NCBI RefSeq assembly: GCF_015694725.1
Contig: NZ_JADQDQ010000011.1
Span: 47,221 to 111,220 of the forward strand
DNA from: Hymenobacter jeongseonensis
GTDB taxonomy: Bacteria > Bacteroidota > Bacteroidia > Cytophagales > Hymenobacteraceae
DNA: 64,000 bases
Direction: 5' to 3'
Shown here: in pieces, positions 34,027 to 42,823 of the stretch
Numbering within the stretch: position 1 is the stretch's first letter
How the letters are laid out: each line of letters starts with the position of its first letter
Position numbers and translations under genes: made by a program
Notes under the pieces: model-generated
Seen by the model: only the letters and a program-made list of their open reading frames with translations
Told to the model about the DNA's origin: nothing
The model's database searches: none

Positions 34027-34728
34027 ATGCTGACGCCCGCTGCCCTGCTGCCCCCCGACGAGGCCAAACGGTTGGCCTCACTCCGCCACTACGATTTTCG
34101 CCCCGTTCCCGCCGACGATATTTTTCAGGACCTACTGGCACTGACCGCCCAGCTTTTCAGCCAGCCCCTGGCCTTTCTCGCCCTCGTCGATGAGCACGAG
34201 GTCCGCTTTCCGGTGTTGCACGGCGGGCCGCCCATGCCGCCCATTCCCCGGGTTGAGGCGCTATGCTCGTCGGCCATTCTGCACCCGAACGCCGTGGCTT
34301 ATGAAAACCTCGCCGCCGCCGCCCAAACCGGTGCCGATGCCCCGGCCATTCGCGCGGCGCTGGCCCTCGGGCTGGGGTTCTACGCGGCCGCCCCGCTGGG
34401 CATGCCCGACGGCCGAACCATTGGGGTGCTCTGCGTGATTGGTCCCCACGCCCGGCCCTTCAGCCCCCCGGAGCAGGAAGTCCTCGTGGCCATCGCCGAT
34501 GTGGCCAGCCTCAGCATTGCCGTGCGCCACCTTTGCCTGGCAACCCCCGAGCTTGGTACCGAACAGTGGCAAACCGTCTGCCGCCACCTGCGCCACGACG
34601 TCCACGCCCTGCGCACCTTCCTGCGCGATGCCTTTGGACAAAACGCCCCCCAAGTTCCCGTGGCTCCGGCCGTGCTGCACCAGTTGCAACGGCGCCTGCA
34701 AGCCCTGCGCGTGGTGCTGGCTGAGTAG
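34027..34728 (+). CDS. GAF-domain protein
   Basis: 233 residues from the ATG at 34027 (MLTPAALLPPDEAKRLASLRHYDF), the usual start of bacterial stand-alone GAF proteins. The GAF fold covers about 10-180: 'DDIFQDLLALTAQLFSQPLAFLALVDEHEVRFPV', 'FYAAAPLGMPDGRTIGVLCVIGPHARPFSPPEQEVLVAIA'. The C-terminal helix (QLQRRLQALRVVL) may dimerise. It lies 114 bases before a PAS histidine kinase and may feed a signal to it; the ligand is unknown. Confidence 0.85.
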   Translation: MLTPAALLPPDEAKRLASLRHYDFRPVPADDIFQDLLALTAQLFSQPLAFLALVDEHEVRFPVLHGGPPMPPIPRVEALCSSAILHPNAVAYENLAAAAQTGADAPAIRAALALGLGFYAAAPLGMPDGRTIGVLCVIGPHARPFSPPEQEVLVAIADVASLSIAVRHLCLATPELGTEQWQTVCRHLRHDVHALRTFLRDAFGQNAPQVPVAPAVLHQLQRRLQALRVVLAE

Positions 34729-34842
34729 GCCGTGGAGAGGCCGAGCATTGCCACCGGCACGCCCCGCTTCCTGCGTTGGCAACGAACAATTTGAATTGCT
34801 GTACCTTTAGCTAGTTCCTGTTCAGGAAATAATTTCGACGCT

Positions 34843-37818
34843 ATGCCTTCCTCTGCGGCCCCGCTCCCAGCCCACCTGGTGGCGTCAGCCAGTTTGTTTG
34901 CTTCCGCCGATACGCTGTTGCCAGACCTGCTGGCCGTTTCCCTCACTGCCATCAAGCTGTTGCGTCCCATTTACGGCTCGGGCGGTGACATCCAAGATTT
35001 CACGCTCGAGTACCTCAATCCGGCCGCCCAGCGTATGACGGGGCTGCCGGAGCGTCCTGGAGGCACAATAGGCAGCCATTTTCCGAACGTTCGCACCAAC
35101 GGGGTTTTCGACTTGTACCAGCGCGTGTTTGAAACCGGCGAGCCGGGGCAACACGAATTAAGCGACCAGGCCGACGGCTCCGGCAACTACTTCCACGTGG
35201 CGGCCCGACGCAGCGGCGACCTGCTGGTGGTGAGCTTCACCGATACCGCCGCCCACCCCCGCACCGCGGTGGAACTGGCCCTGCGCGACAGCCAGAGCCG
35301 GGAGCGGCAAGCCCTAACGGATGCCGAGGCACTGGTGCAGGTGCGCACCCAAGCCCTGGAAACGGCCCGCGCCGAAACCGACGCGCAACGCCACAGCCTG
35401 CAGGCCCTCATTGCCGAAGCCCCGGCCCTCATTGCCCGCCTGCGCGGCCCCAACCACTTTGTGGAGCTGGCCAACGAGCGGTTTCGGCAGCTGCTCGGCG
35501 GCCGGGAGATGACCGGCCGGCCCTACCGCGATGCCCTGCCGGAGCTGACCAACCAAGCGTTTTTTGACCAGTTGGATGCGGTGTATCGCACCGGCGAAAC
35601 GTATTACGGCACGGAAATCCCCGCGGACCTCGACCGACATAACTCCGGCGAGTTAACCACCGCTTACTTCGACTACACCTACCAAGCTACCCGGGACGCG
35701 CAGGGCCGCATCGACGGCATTCTGCTTTTTGCCAACGACGTGAGCGAGCAAGTGGAGGCCCGCCAGGAGCGCGCCGTGCAGCAACAGCAGCTGGGCGATG
35801 CCTTCGAGCAGGCCCCGGTGGCCATTTGCGTGTTTCGGGGCCCCGACTACGTGCTGGATGTGGTGAATGCGTCCATGGGCGAGATGCTGGGCTACCCGCC
35901 CGCGTGGCTGAAGGGCAAGCCCTTCTTCGCCGCCTTGCCCGAACTCGTGGACCAGGGCCTGCGCACCCTACTCGATGGCGTGCGGGCGAGCGGCAAGGCC
36001 TTCGTGGCCCAGGCGCAGCCCATACAGCTGGCCCAGCACCTACCGGACGAGACCGGCTTTTACGATTTCGTGTACCAGCCCCTGCGCGACGCCAACGGCA
36101 ACATCGGCGCCATTACGTGCATCGCGACGGACGTGACCGAACAAGTGCGGGCCCGCCGCCAGGTGGAGCGGCTCAACCAAGAGCTGGCCGATACGAACGA
36201 AGAGCTGCAATGCTCGAACGAGGAGCTGCGGGCCAATAACGACGAACTGGCTCACAGCCAGCAGGCGGTGCTGGAAGAAGCCCAGCGCCGCGTGTCGGAG
36301 CGCGAGACTTTTTACCAAGTATTCGAGCAAACGCCGGCCTGCATTGCACTACTGCGCGAGCCGGAACACCGGTTTGAGTACGTCAACGCCGCTTATCAGC
36401 AGCTTTTTCCGACCCGCCGCTTGGTGGGCCGGTCGTTGGCCGAGGCCTTGCCCGAAACCGTGAAGCAAGGCTTTGTGGCGCTGCTCGATAATGTGTACCG
36501 CACCGGCGAAACCTATTTTGGCCAGGATTTGCCCCTGCGACTGGAACAACCGGATGGGTCGACGCAGGACGTGTACTTCACGTTCACGTACCAGGCTTAC
36601 CGGGAAAACGGGGCCATCGCGGGCATTTCCATCTTTGCACACGACGTGACGGCCCAGGTGCGGGCCCGCCAGGAGCGCGAGGCCCAGCAGAACCAGCTGC
36701 ACACGTTGTTCATGCAGGCGCCCGCCCCCATTGTTATCCTCGACGGGTCCGAGCTGGTATTCCAATTGGTCAATCCGGCGTATCAGCTCATCTTTCCGGG
36801 CCGGGAACTGCTCAACAAGCCGCTGCTGGAGGCCTTGCCCGAGCTGCAGGGCACGCCCATTCCGGATTTGCTCCGGCAGGTGTTTGAAACGGGCGCCACC
36901 TACACCGCTCAGGAGCTGCCGCTCATGCTAGCCCGCCACGAAGGCGCGCCGCTGGAAGAAATCTACTGGACCTTCATCTACCAGGCCCGGCGCAACGCTT
37001 ACGGGACAATCGATGGCATCTTGGCCTTCGCCCACGAAGTCACGGACCAGGTGCAGGCCCGGCGTGTGGTGGAAGCCAGCGGCGAGCAGGCTCGGATGCT
37101 GGCCGAGGAACTGCGCGAGACGAACACGCAGCTCACCCGCACCAACGTGGACCTGGATAACTTCATTTACACGGCCTCGCACGACCTCAAAGCGCCTATC
37201 AGCAACATTGAGGGCCTGCTGCACGCCCTGCGCACCGAACTGCCGCCCCAGCCCCCGGGCGGTGAAGTGAGCTACATCATGGAACTGATGCAGGATTCGG
37301 TGAACCGCTTCACGCGCACCATCGAACACCTGACCGACGTGAGCAAGCTCCAGAAAGAGCACGGCCAGCCCAGCGCCACCGTGCCGCTGGCGGCCGTTAT
37401 CGAAGACGTGCGCCTCGACCTGGCGCCGCTCTTAAAACAAACCGGCGGGCTCCTCGACGTGGATGTGCGCGCCACGCCCCTGGTCACCTTTTCGGAGAAA
37501 AACCTGCGCTCGGTGGTGTACAACCTGCTCAGCAACGCCTTCAAGTACCAAGCCCCCGAGCGCCCGGCGCGGGTGCGCATCCGCAGCCGGACGGACGGCG
37601 ACTACCACGTAATCGACGTGCAGGACAACGGCCTCGGCCTGGACCTCGCGCGCGACCAATACCTGTTCACCATGTTCCGGCGCTACCACACCCACGTGGA
37701 GGGCTCGGGGGTGGGCCTATTTATGGTGAAAAAGATGCTGGAAAACGTGGGCGGCAAAATTGAAGTAGCCAGCAAACTCGGTTACGGCTCCACTTTTTCC
37801 GTTTACATCCCACGCTAA
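34843..37818 (+). CDS. Multi-PAS sensor histidine kinase, soluble
   Basis: 991 residues with no membrane helix. Five PAS-like repeats occupy about 45-760, each with 'FxVNxAY/F..LxGRxLxEALPEL...YxTGETYxGxELP' and C-terminal 'IDGILxFAHDVTEQVRAR' blocks. A coiled coil near 435-490 (ELADTNEELQCSNEEL) lies between repeats. HisKA has H780 in FIYTASHDLKAPISNIEG. HATPase follows with N-box NLRSVVYNLLSNAFKY and G-boxes. The kinase core closely resembles that of the Kai-linked kinase in this window. It probably phosphorylates the response regulator encoded 57 bases downstream. Confidence 0.93.
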   Translation: MPSSAAPLPAHLVASASLFASADTLLPDLLAVSLTAIKLLRPIYGSGGDIQDFTLEYLNPAAQRMTGLPERPGGTIGSHFPNVRTNGVFDLYQRVFETGEPGQHELSDQADGSGNYFHVAARRSGDLLVVSFTDTAAHPRTAVELALRDSQSRERQALTDAEALVQVRTQALETARAETDAQRHSLQALIAEAPALIARLRGPNHFVELANERFRQLLGGREMTGRPYRDALPELTNQAFFDQLDAVYRTGETYYGTEIPADLDRHNSGELTTAYFDYTYQATRDAQGRIDGILLFANDVSEQVEARQERAVQQQQLGDAFEQAPVAICVFRGPDYVLDVVNASMGEMLGYPPAWLKGKPFFAALPELVDQGLRTLLDGVRASGKAFVAQAQPIQLAQHLPDETGFYDFVYQPLRDANGNIGAITCIATDVTEQVRARRQVERLNQELADTNEELQCSNEELRANNDELAHSQQAVLEEAQRRVSERETFYQVFEQTPACIALLREPEHRFEYVNAAYQQLFPTRRLVGRSLAEALPETVKQGFVALLDNVYRTGETYFGQDLPLRLEQPDGSTQDVYFTFTYQAYRENGAIAGISIFAHDVTAQVRARQEREAQQNQLHTLFMQAPAPIVILDGSELVFQLVNPAYQLIFPGRELLNKPLLEALPELQGTPIPDLLRQVFETGATYTAQELPLMLARHEGAPLEEIYWTFIYQARRNAYGTIDGILAFAHEVTDQVQARRVVEASGEQARMLAEELRETNTQLTRTNVDLDNFIYTASHDLKAPISNIEGLLHALRTELPPQPPGGEVSYIMELMQDSVNRFTRTIEHLTDVSKLQKEHGQPSATVPLAAVIEDVRLDLAPLLKQTGGLLDVDVRATPLVTFSEKNLRSVVYNLLSNAFKYQAPERPARVRIRSRTDGDYHVIDVQDNGLGLDLARDQYLFTMFRRYHTHVEGSGVGLFMVKKMLENVGGKIEVASKLGYGSTFSVYIPR

Positions 37819-37875
37819 CACCCGTACCGCTTGTCGGCCCTGTGCAGGCCTATTTTTCGTTTCTATTCGCCCTGC

Positions 37876-38298
37876 ATGTCCCCGCTGCGTTGTATTCTAT
37901 TGGTCGATGACGACCCCACCACCAATTATTTAAACCGCAAACTGCTGGTCTCCATGGGGGCCAGCGGCGAGGTCCTGACGGCCCTCAACGGGCAGGAGGC
38001 GTTGGCCATCCTCAACGCTAAGTTTCAGCAGGTCGATGCCACGTGTCCGGACCTCATTTTCCTGGACGTGAACATGCCCCTGATGAACGGGTTCGAATTT
38101 TTGGATGCCTACCGCCAGCTCCCGGCCGAGCAGCAGGGCGCTACGGTAGTGGTCATGCTCACTACTTCGCTGCACCCGCGCGATGTGGAGCGCGCCCAGC
38201 AACTTCCCGTTTCCGGTTTTTTAACCAAACCCCTGACCAGGGAGAAGGTGAGCGAAATAATCGGCGGGCATTTCACTGCCCTGCCCGGCGGTAATTAA
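37876..38298 (+). CDS. Single-domain response regulator
   Basis: 140 residues from the ATG at 37876; acidic pocket VDDD at 10-13, phosphoacceptor Asp64 in IFLDVNMPLMNG, Thr in MLTTS and Lys in FLTKPLT. There is no output domain, so it acts through protein contacts, in the Rcp1/CheY manner. It pairs with the PAS kinase upstream and is a paralogue of the regulator at 44975-45397. Confidence 0.93.
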   Translation: MSPLRCILLVDDDPTTNYLNRKLLVSMGASGEVLTALNGQEALAILNAKFQQVDATCPDLIFLDVNMPLMNGFEFLDAYRQLPAEQQGATVVVMLTTSLHPRDVERAQQLPVSGFLTKPLTREKVSEIIGGHFTALPGGN

Positions 38299-38338
38299 AC
38301 CGGGCCGGGGCGCGACCATTCTGGGGTGCTGAGGCCGC

Positions 38339-38785
38339 CTAGTACCGCTGCTGGCTTTTGAGGATGCGAATGACTGCGCGCCGGGTGGAGAGCAGCCGGC
38401 CCAGCATGATGCCGCCCGTGAATGCCAGGGCCACGGCCGTCAGTTCGTGCCCCGCAAACCAATGGCCCAATATCCACCAGCGCGAAACGGCCAGCAGCAA
38501 GTAGCCCGCCAGCATCAGGCCGCCTAGCTTGTCCATTTTGGCAATGACCTGCGCGGCTTCTTCGTGCCACACCACCTTGGACATGCGCCCCACCACCAGC
38601 CCCAACAGGCCACCCACCACAGCCGCCCCCAGCACCGGAACCGGCGAAGCGTGAAAGGCCACCAGCTGATACCCCACTGCCACGCTCATGCCGCAAAAAA
38701 CCAGCGCGAACATGCGCAACCGCAACAGGAGCCGGCGTCGAACAAACTTACGGCGAACAGTACGGCGGGCAGCGGCAATTGACAT
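38339..38785 (-). CDS. Membrane protein of unknown function
   Basis: 148 residues from the ATG at 38785 (MSIAAARRTVRRKFVRRRLLL); the upstream extension to 38899 has no protein character. A strongly basic N-terminus is followed by four predicted membrane helices, a cytoplasmic loop (MSKVVWHEEAAQVIAKMDKLGG) and a basic end. No family recognised. It converges on the response regulator gene. Confidence 0.65.
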   Translation of the reverse strand: MSIAAARRTVRRKFVRRRLLLRLRMFALVFCGMSVAVGYQLVAFHASPVPVLGAAVVGGLLGLVVGRMSKVVWHEEAAQVIAKMDKLGGLMLAGYLLLAVSRWWILGHWFAGHELTAVALAFTGGIMLGRLLSTRRAVIRILKSQQRY

Positions 38786-39207
38786 ATAGGCCGCAAAAGT
38801 AAAGCGGTGCGGTGCGCCAGTCGCGTGCCGGCGGCATTGCATTTCTAAAAAGAGCCTTAGCAGAGCAACAATGATGTTTCCCAAATGCACGGAAGGCATG
38901 CCCTAAAATTAATTGTGTCAAATCAAATTTTGAAAAACCTTTTTGTTTAACCAAAGTTATTAAACCCATAAAACCCGCCGAACCGGCCATGAGCGGCTCC
39001 GATATTCCCCTTGAGATACCGCTCGTGCGCCCGCCACGAAGCCACCGCGACACCTGCAATAAACGGACTGTACTGGTGACCTAACGAATTTTACTAGCCC
39101 CATATCCGGGACTTAAATCATTAGCTATCAATTCGCAAACGGCCTCCAGCTTGTAGAAGCAGGTTTATTTCATTAAATTATTACTACCCCTTCACGGGGC
39201 TCTTCCC
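38786..39207. other. Intergenic region of about 420 bases, no gene seen
   Basis: AT-rich for this genome. TAACTTTG on the minus strand at 38959-38952 fits the -7 element, but would give the membrane-protein gene a leader of about 160 bases. No convincing gene or hairpin. Confidence 0.4.
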
Positions 39208-39489
39208 ATGGTCTCCTCCTCTCCTTTCCCTCCATCCCGGCTTGCGGTGCAGAGCCAGATTCTGCGCGTAATCCGCCAGCGCAAAGCGCTGGCGGGCCGG
39301 CTGCGCCTGACCAGCAGCTTAACACAGGACCTGCATTTTGACCCGGTGGATGTGGTCGATGTCATTCTGGCGCTTGAGCAGCGCTTCCATCTCACCATTC
39401 CCGACGAGGTGCCGCTGCACGTGGTGGGCGACTTGGTGCAGTACGTAACCGCGCACCTGCCGAGCGGAGCGGCGCCGTCGGCAAACTAA
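39208..39489 (+). CDS. Acyl-carrier-protein-like domain without the carrier serine
   Basis: 93 residues with a clear ACP four-helix pattern: 'LTSSLTQDLHFDPVDVVDVILALEQRFHLTIPDEVPLHVVGDLVQYVTAHL'. In working ACPs the start of helix 2 reads DSL, with serine bearing phosphopantetheine; here it is DPV, so the prosthetic group cannot be attached at the normal place. It may be a structural or binding relic, or a regulator that docks ACP partners. It is followed after 11 bases by a phosphoesterase lipoprotein gene. Confidence 0.75.
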   Translation: MVSSSPFPPSRLAVQSQILRVIRQRKALAGRLRLTSSLTQDLHFDPVDVVDVILALEQRFHLTIPDEVPLHVVGDLVQYVTAHLPSGAAPSAN

Positions 39490-39500
39490 CGGCTGGCCGT

Positions 39501-40346
39501 ATGAAACAGCACTTTCTACGCAATTGGAGCAAGGTGCGCGGGCGGGGCCTGCTGCTCGGGGCGGGGCTGGCCGTGCTGGCGGGGTGCGACCTGATTGAGT
39601 TCAGTCCCAACCAAACGCACAGCCCGGACGCCTACAGCGACCTCACGGCCAAAAACCTGGCGGCCCTGGCCCAGCGCCCGGTGCCCACGGCGGGCGACAC
39701 CCTGCGCTTCGTATTCACCGGCGACTCGCAACGGTTTTACGAAGAGGCCGAGGACCTGGTGCGCAGCGTGAACCGGCAGCGCGGCATTGCGCTGCTGCTG
39801 GTGGCCGGCGACATTTCGGACTTTGGTCTGGGCCGGGAAATGCGCTGGGTGCACGACAAGCTCAAGCACCTGCGCGTGCCCTACCTGACCGTAGTGGGCA
39901 ACCACGACCACGCGGCCAACGGCCGCAAGGCCTACCAAGAAGTTTTCGGGGCCTTGGACTACAGCTTCACCCACGCCCGCACGCGCTTCATCATGCTGAA
40001 CACCAACAGCCGCGAATACCGCTTCGATGGCACGGTGCCCAACATCAGCTGGCTCGAGCGGCAACTGGCCGACACCGCGGGCGTGCGCCGGCAAATCATC
40101 ATCAACCACGTGCCGCCGATGGACGGCGACTTCGACCCGCAGCTAGAGCAGCCCTACGTGCGGGCGCTGGAGCACGCCCCCCGCGTGGTCCTGGCCCTCA
40201 ACGGGCACCGGCACAGCTTCAGCATCGGCGAGCCTTACCGCAACGGCATCACGTTCATCAATTCCTACAGCTTTGAGCGGCGGCGCTACGTGGTGCTCAC
40301 GCTCTGGGGCGACCACGAATTCCGGCTTGACACCGTCGATTTCTAA
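39501..40346 (+). CDS. Calcineurin-like metallophosphoesterase lipoprotein
   Basis: 281 residues. Lipoprotein signal with lipobox VLAGC. Dinuclear-metal motifs: FVFTGDSQ (D in place of the DxH motif, GDSQ), VAGDISDFG, VGNHDHAANG, IIINHVPPMDGD and LNGHRHSFS. It is expected to hydrolyse phosphomono- or diesters in the periplasm. First Asp-x-His is weak (TGDSQ), so substrate metal site A may differ. Its stop codon overlaps the next start (TAATG). Confidence 0.88.
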   Translation: MKQHFLRNWSKVRGRGLLLGAGLAVLAGCDLIEFSPNQTHSPDAYSDLTAKNLAALAQRPVPTAGDTLRFVFTGDSQRFYEEAEDLVRSVNRQRGIALLLVAGDISDFGLGREMRWVHDKLKHLRVPYLTVVGNHDHAANGRKAYQEVFGALDYSFTHARTRFIMLNTNSREYRFDGTVPNISWLERQLADTAGVRRQIIINHVPPMDGDFDPQLEQPYVRALEHAPRVVLALNGHRHSFSIGEPYRNGITFINSYSFERRRYVVLTLWGDHEFRLDTVDF

Positions 40347-40960
40347 TGACCTTCTCAACCTTGCTGCTCCTGCATTTGGCCACTGCGGACGCCGGTAGTC
40401 TGGCGCCCGCCGATACGGCGCGCCCTGCCCGGGAGCGGTGGTACGTGCCCTCGCACCTGCTGGTGCACACCGCCGGCGGGCAGGGCCTGGCCGCCGTGGG
40501 CACCGGCTGGACGGCCAACCACAACCACTTGGCTCTGGAAGCAGTGGCGGGCTACCTGCCCAAGAAATTCAGCATCACGCCCATCGGCATCTTCACGGCC
40601 AAAGCCACCTACACGCCCTGGCAGCTGGCGGTGCGCAGCACGCCGTGGCGCGTGCAGCCCTTGGCCCTGGGAGGCTTCGTCAGCTACTCGGCCAGCCGGG
40701 GCATCAACCAGACCCGGGGCAGCAAGTACGACGCCGGGTACTACTGGTGGTCGTCGCGCACACGGGTGGGCGCCTTTCTTGGCGGGAGCGCCGGCCGCGC
40801 GTTCCGCCCCACCAAGCGCGGCACTGCCCGTACGGCCATGGCCTACTACGAATTAGGCACCAACGATTTGTACCTGGTGAGCTGGGTAAACGGCCGCGGG
40901 AAGCTTCCGATAAGCTCCATTTTGACCCTCGGGTTTGGAGTGCGCGTGCAGGCGTGGTAA
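40346..40960 (+). CDS. Putative outer-membrane beta-barrel-like protein
   Basis: 204 residues with a short signal-like N-terminus and alternating aromatic/hydrophobic strands (HLALEAVAGYLPKKFSI, ALGGFVSYSASRGI, TRVGAFLGGSAG, SILTLGFGVRVQAW), ending in an aromatic residue as many outer-membrane barrels do. Start and stop overlap with the phosphoesterase gene as TAATG, so the two are translationally coupled. Family unknown; it may be a small secreted barrel. Confidence 0.65.
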   Translation: MTFSTLLLLHLATADAGSLAPADTARPARERWYVPSHLLVHTAGGQGLAAVGTGWTANHNHLALEAVAGYLPKKFSITPIGIFTAKATYTPWQLAVRSTPWRVQPLALGGFVSYSASRGINQTRGSKYDAGYYWWSSRTRVGAFLGGSAGRAFRPTKRGTARTAMAYYELGTNDLYLVSWVNGRGKLPISSILTLGFGVRVQAW

Positions 40961-41300
40961 GCAAGCCGACACTCGAATTACCGGGGCATTAACGCCCAGG
41001 CGTTTAATTGAAGCATTCCGGGATTTATTGTCCAGCCAACTGGTCCGGTAGCCGGTAACTCTGGCTTCCGCCCCTTGCGCGCGTCCGCCATTCTGCCCCA
41101 ATAGCGACAGCACTTTCACCTGATTTTTTGTCCGACTGAGTCCTCAGGCCAAATTATCATCCTCAATAAGGCATAGCATACGGTTGAAAACAGCTTTTAA
41201 TTTTTGAATTAAGTTAATATTATTTGTAATTTATTCGTTTATTAATTATATTAGTAATGGTTTTTTTCAAACAATCAATCTTGTTTAACCTTTATGAGTC
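40961..41300. other. AT-rich promoter region of the T9SS cargo gene
   Basis: The last 110 bases are strongly AT-rich, unlike the GC-rich surroundings, with TTTTTGAATTAAG and TATTATTTG as loose -33/-7 candidates. No gene is visible. The composition could also mark transferred DNA. Confidence 0.4.
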
Positions 41301-42806
41301 ATGAAAAAATTACTATATACAGTATTGATTCTGGTTGAAATCAATATGATTTTTCCATTGCAGGCAGCGGCCCAATGCACGTATACGGCAGTCGCCAATG
41401 CGACTGATGGAAGTGGCAACATAATCCCCCGGAATTTCTTCACGGCCTCTACTTGGGTGGCAACTTCATCAGGAGGCTCTTGTTCTCCTGTCCCGGTCAG
41501 CGGCAGCGGCGCCACCATCGTTATTGACGGCGTTAGCATCGAGATGGCTGCTGATTACACGGTAGGTCGCGGAGGGTCCATTACGTTAAAATCGACTAAT
41601 CCCACACGGGATGGCATATTGAAGCTGACGGCTACAAACCGGGCCTTGGTAATAGGCGACGACGCCGACCTATTTGTCAATGACGGGGGTGTTCTTATCC
41701 TGCCCAGTACTGCCCCCAGCGTAAACGCGGTACGCGTGCAAGCCAACGGCTCCATCGCGGTGACTGACGGGGGCGCAATCCGGGGCGGCAATCTAATGCT
41801 GGGCGATAACCGCGCGGCGCAGCGAAATACCAATTTGAGGGTCTCCGGGCTGGCAGCTGTCGAATTAGACCAAATCACGGCTAATAAAGGGACCCTGACC
41901 ATTGCCAGTGGCGCCACTCTCATCACGGCGTGCAACATGGTGGTCATTAATGGATTAACCAACATAGAAGGATTGATGGTTATCAACGGCAATCTGGACT
42001 TGTCGGGGGGCGACATTACTGCCTGCGGCACGGGCAAAATGGCCGTCAGGGGCTGTGTATTTGCCAACCCGGGCCAATTGAGCCAGTTGCTGAACCCGCA
42101 ACCCAATCCGTGCGGCGCCGGCAAACCTAGCATGTGCGTGAGACGTAACAACAACTTGTGCCCAGGCCCCATTGCGCCGATAGCCAACGCTATTTGTGTT
42201 CCTGCCAGCGCTTTGCCAGCCGCTGACCCAACGGCCTGTTTGCCATTGCCCGTCGAGCTCATTGAGTTTACGGCCGAGCTCGTTTCCCGGCAGCAGGTGG
42301 CCCTGCGCTGGGCCACGGCTTCCGAGAAAAACAACAAAGATTTCACCATCGAGCGCTCGGCCAATGGCCAGCAGTTCCAGGACCTTCAGACGCTGGCGGG
42401 CGCGGGCAACAAGCAAAGTCTGAGCACCTACTCCGCCGTTGATGAGCTGCCGCTGCCCGGCACCAGCTACTACCGCCTGCGCCAAACCGACTTCGATGGC
42501 ACCCGCAGCTACTCGCCGGTGCGGGCCGTGAAGCGCGGCAACGCCCCGGGCATGCTGGAAGTGTACCCCGGCCGCACCACCCAGGAGTGGGCCGTGAGCA
42601 GCAACCTGCCACCCGAGGCAGTGGGCCACGCGGCCACCTCCATTCAACTACTCGATGCCCTCGGGCGCGCACAGCCAGTGGCAGCCACCTCCGATGCGGC
42701 CCAGACGGGCCGCTGGTACCTGAATGTGCAGCAGTTGCCCGCCGGCATCTACATTGTGCGGCTCCTCACGCCAGCCGGTACGTACAGCCAGCGCATGGCC
42801 AGATAG
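41301..42806 (+). CDS. Secreted protein with type IX secretion C-terminal domain
   Basis: 501 residues. Signal peptide (MKKLLYTVLILVEINMIFPLQAAAQ). About 30-290 resembles a right-handed beta-helix, with repeated short strands (NGGVLILPS, GSIAVTDGGAIRGGNLMLG) and several cysteines near 215-285. From about 315 comes 'LPVELIEFTAELVSRQQVALRWATASEKNNKDFTIERS', a domain typical of Bacteroidota surface proteins. The C-terminal sorting domain follows (about 420-501, ...GRWYLNVQQLPAGIYIVRLLTPAGTYSQRMAR). It should be exported by the T9SS and attached to the cell surface. Function unknown. Confidence 0.85.
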   Translation: MKKLLYTVLILVEINMIFPLQAAAQCTYTAVANATDGSGNIIPRNFFTASTWVATSSGGSCSPVPVSGSGATIVIDGVSIEMAADYTVGRGGSITLKSTNPTRDGILKLTATNRALVIGDDADLFVNDGGVLILPSTAPSVNAVRVQANGSIAVTDGGAIRGGNLMLGDNRAAQRNTNLRVSGLAAVELDQITANKGTLTIASGATLITACNMVVINGLTNIEGLMVINGNLDLSGGDITACGTGKMAVRGCVFANPGQLSQLLNPQPNPCGAGKPSMCVRRNNNLCPGPIAPIANAICVPASALPAADPTACLPLPVELIEFTAELVSRQQVALRWATASEKNNKDFTIERSANGQQFQDLQTLAGAGNKQSLSTYSAVDELPLPGTSYYRLRQTDFDGTRSYSPVRAVKRGNAPGMLEVYPGRTTQEWAVSSNLPPEAVGHAATSIQLLDALGRAQPVAATSDAAQTGRWYLNVQQLPAGIYIVRLLTPAGTYSQRMAR

Positions 42807-42823
42807 CAAACACGCACGGGACC

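Noticed and set aside
38748..39059. 103-codon minus-strand frame overlapping the membrane-protein gene start
   Set aside because: Composition is not protein-like and it overlaps a better-supported gene in another frame.
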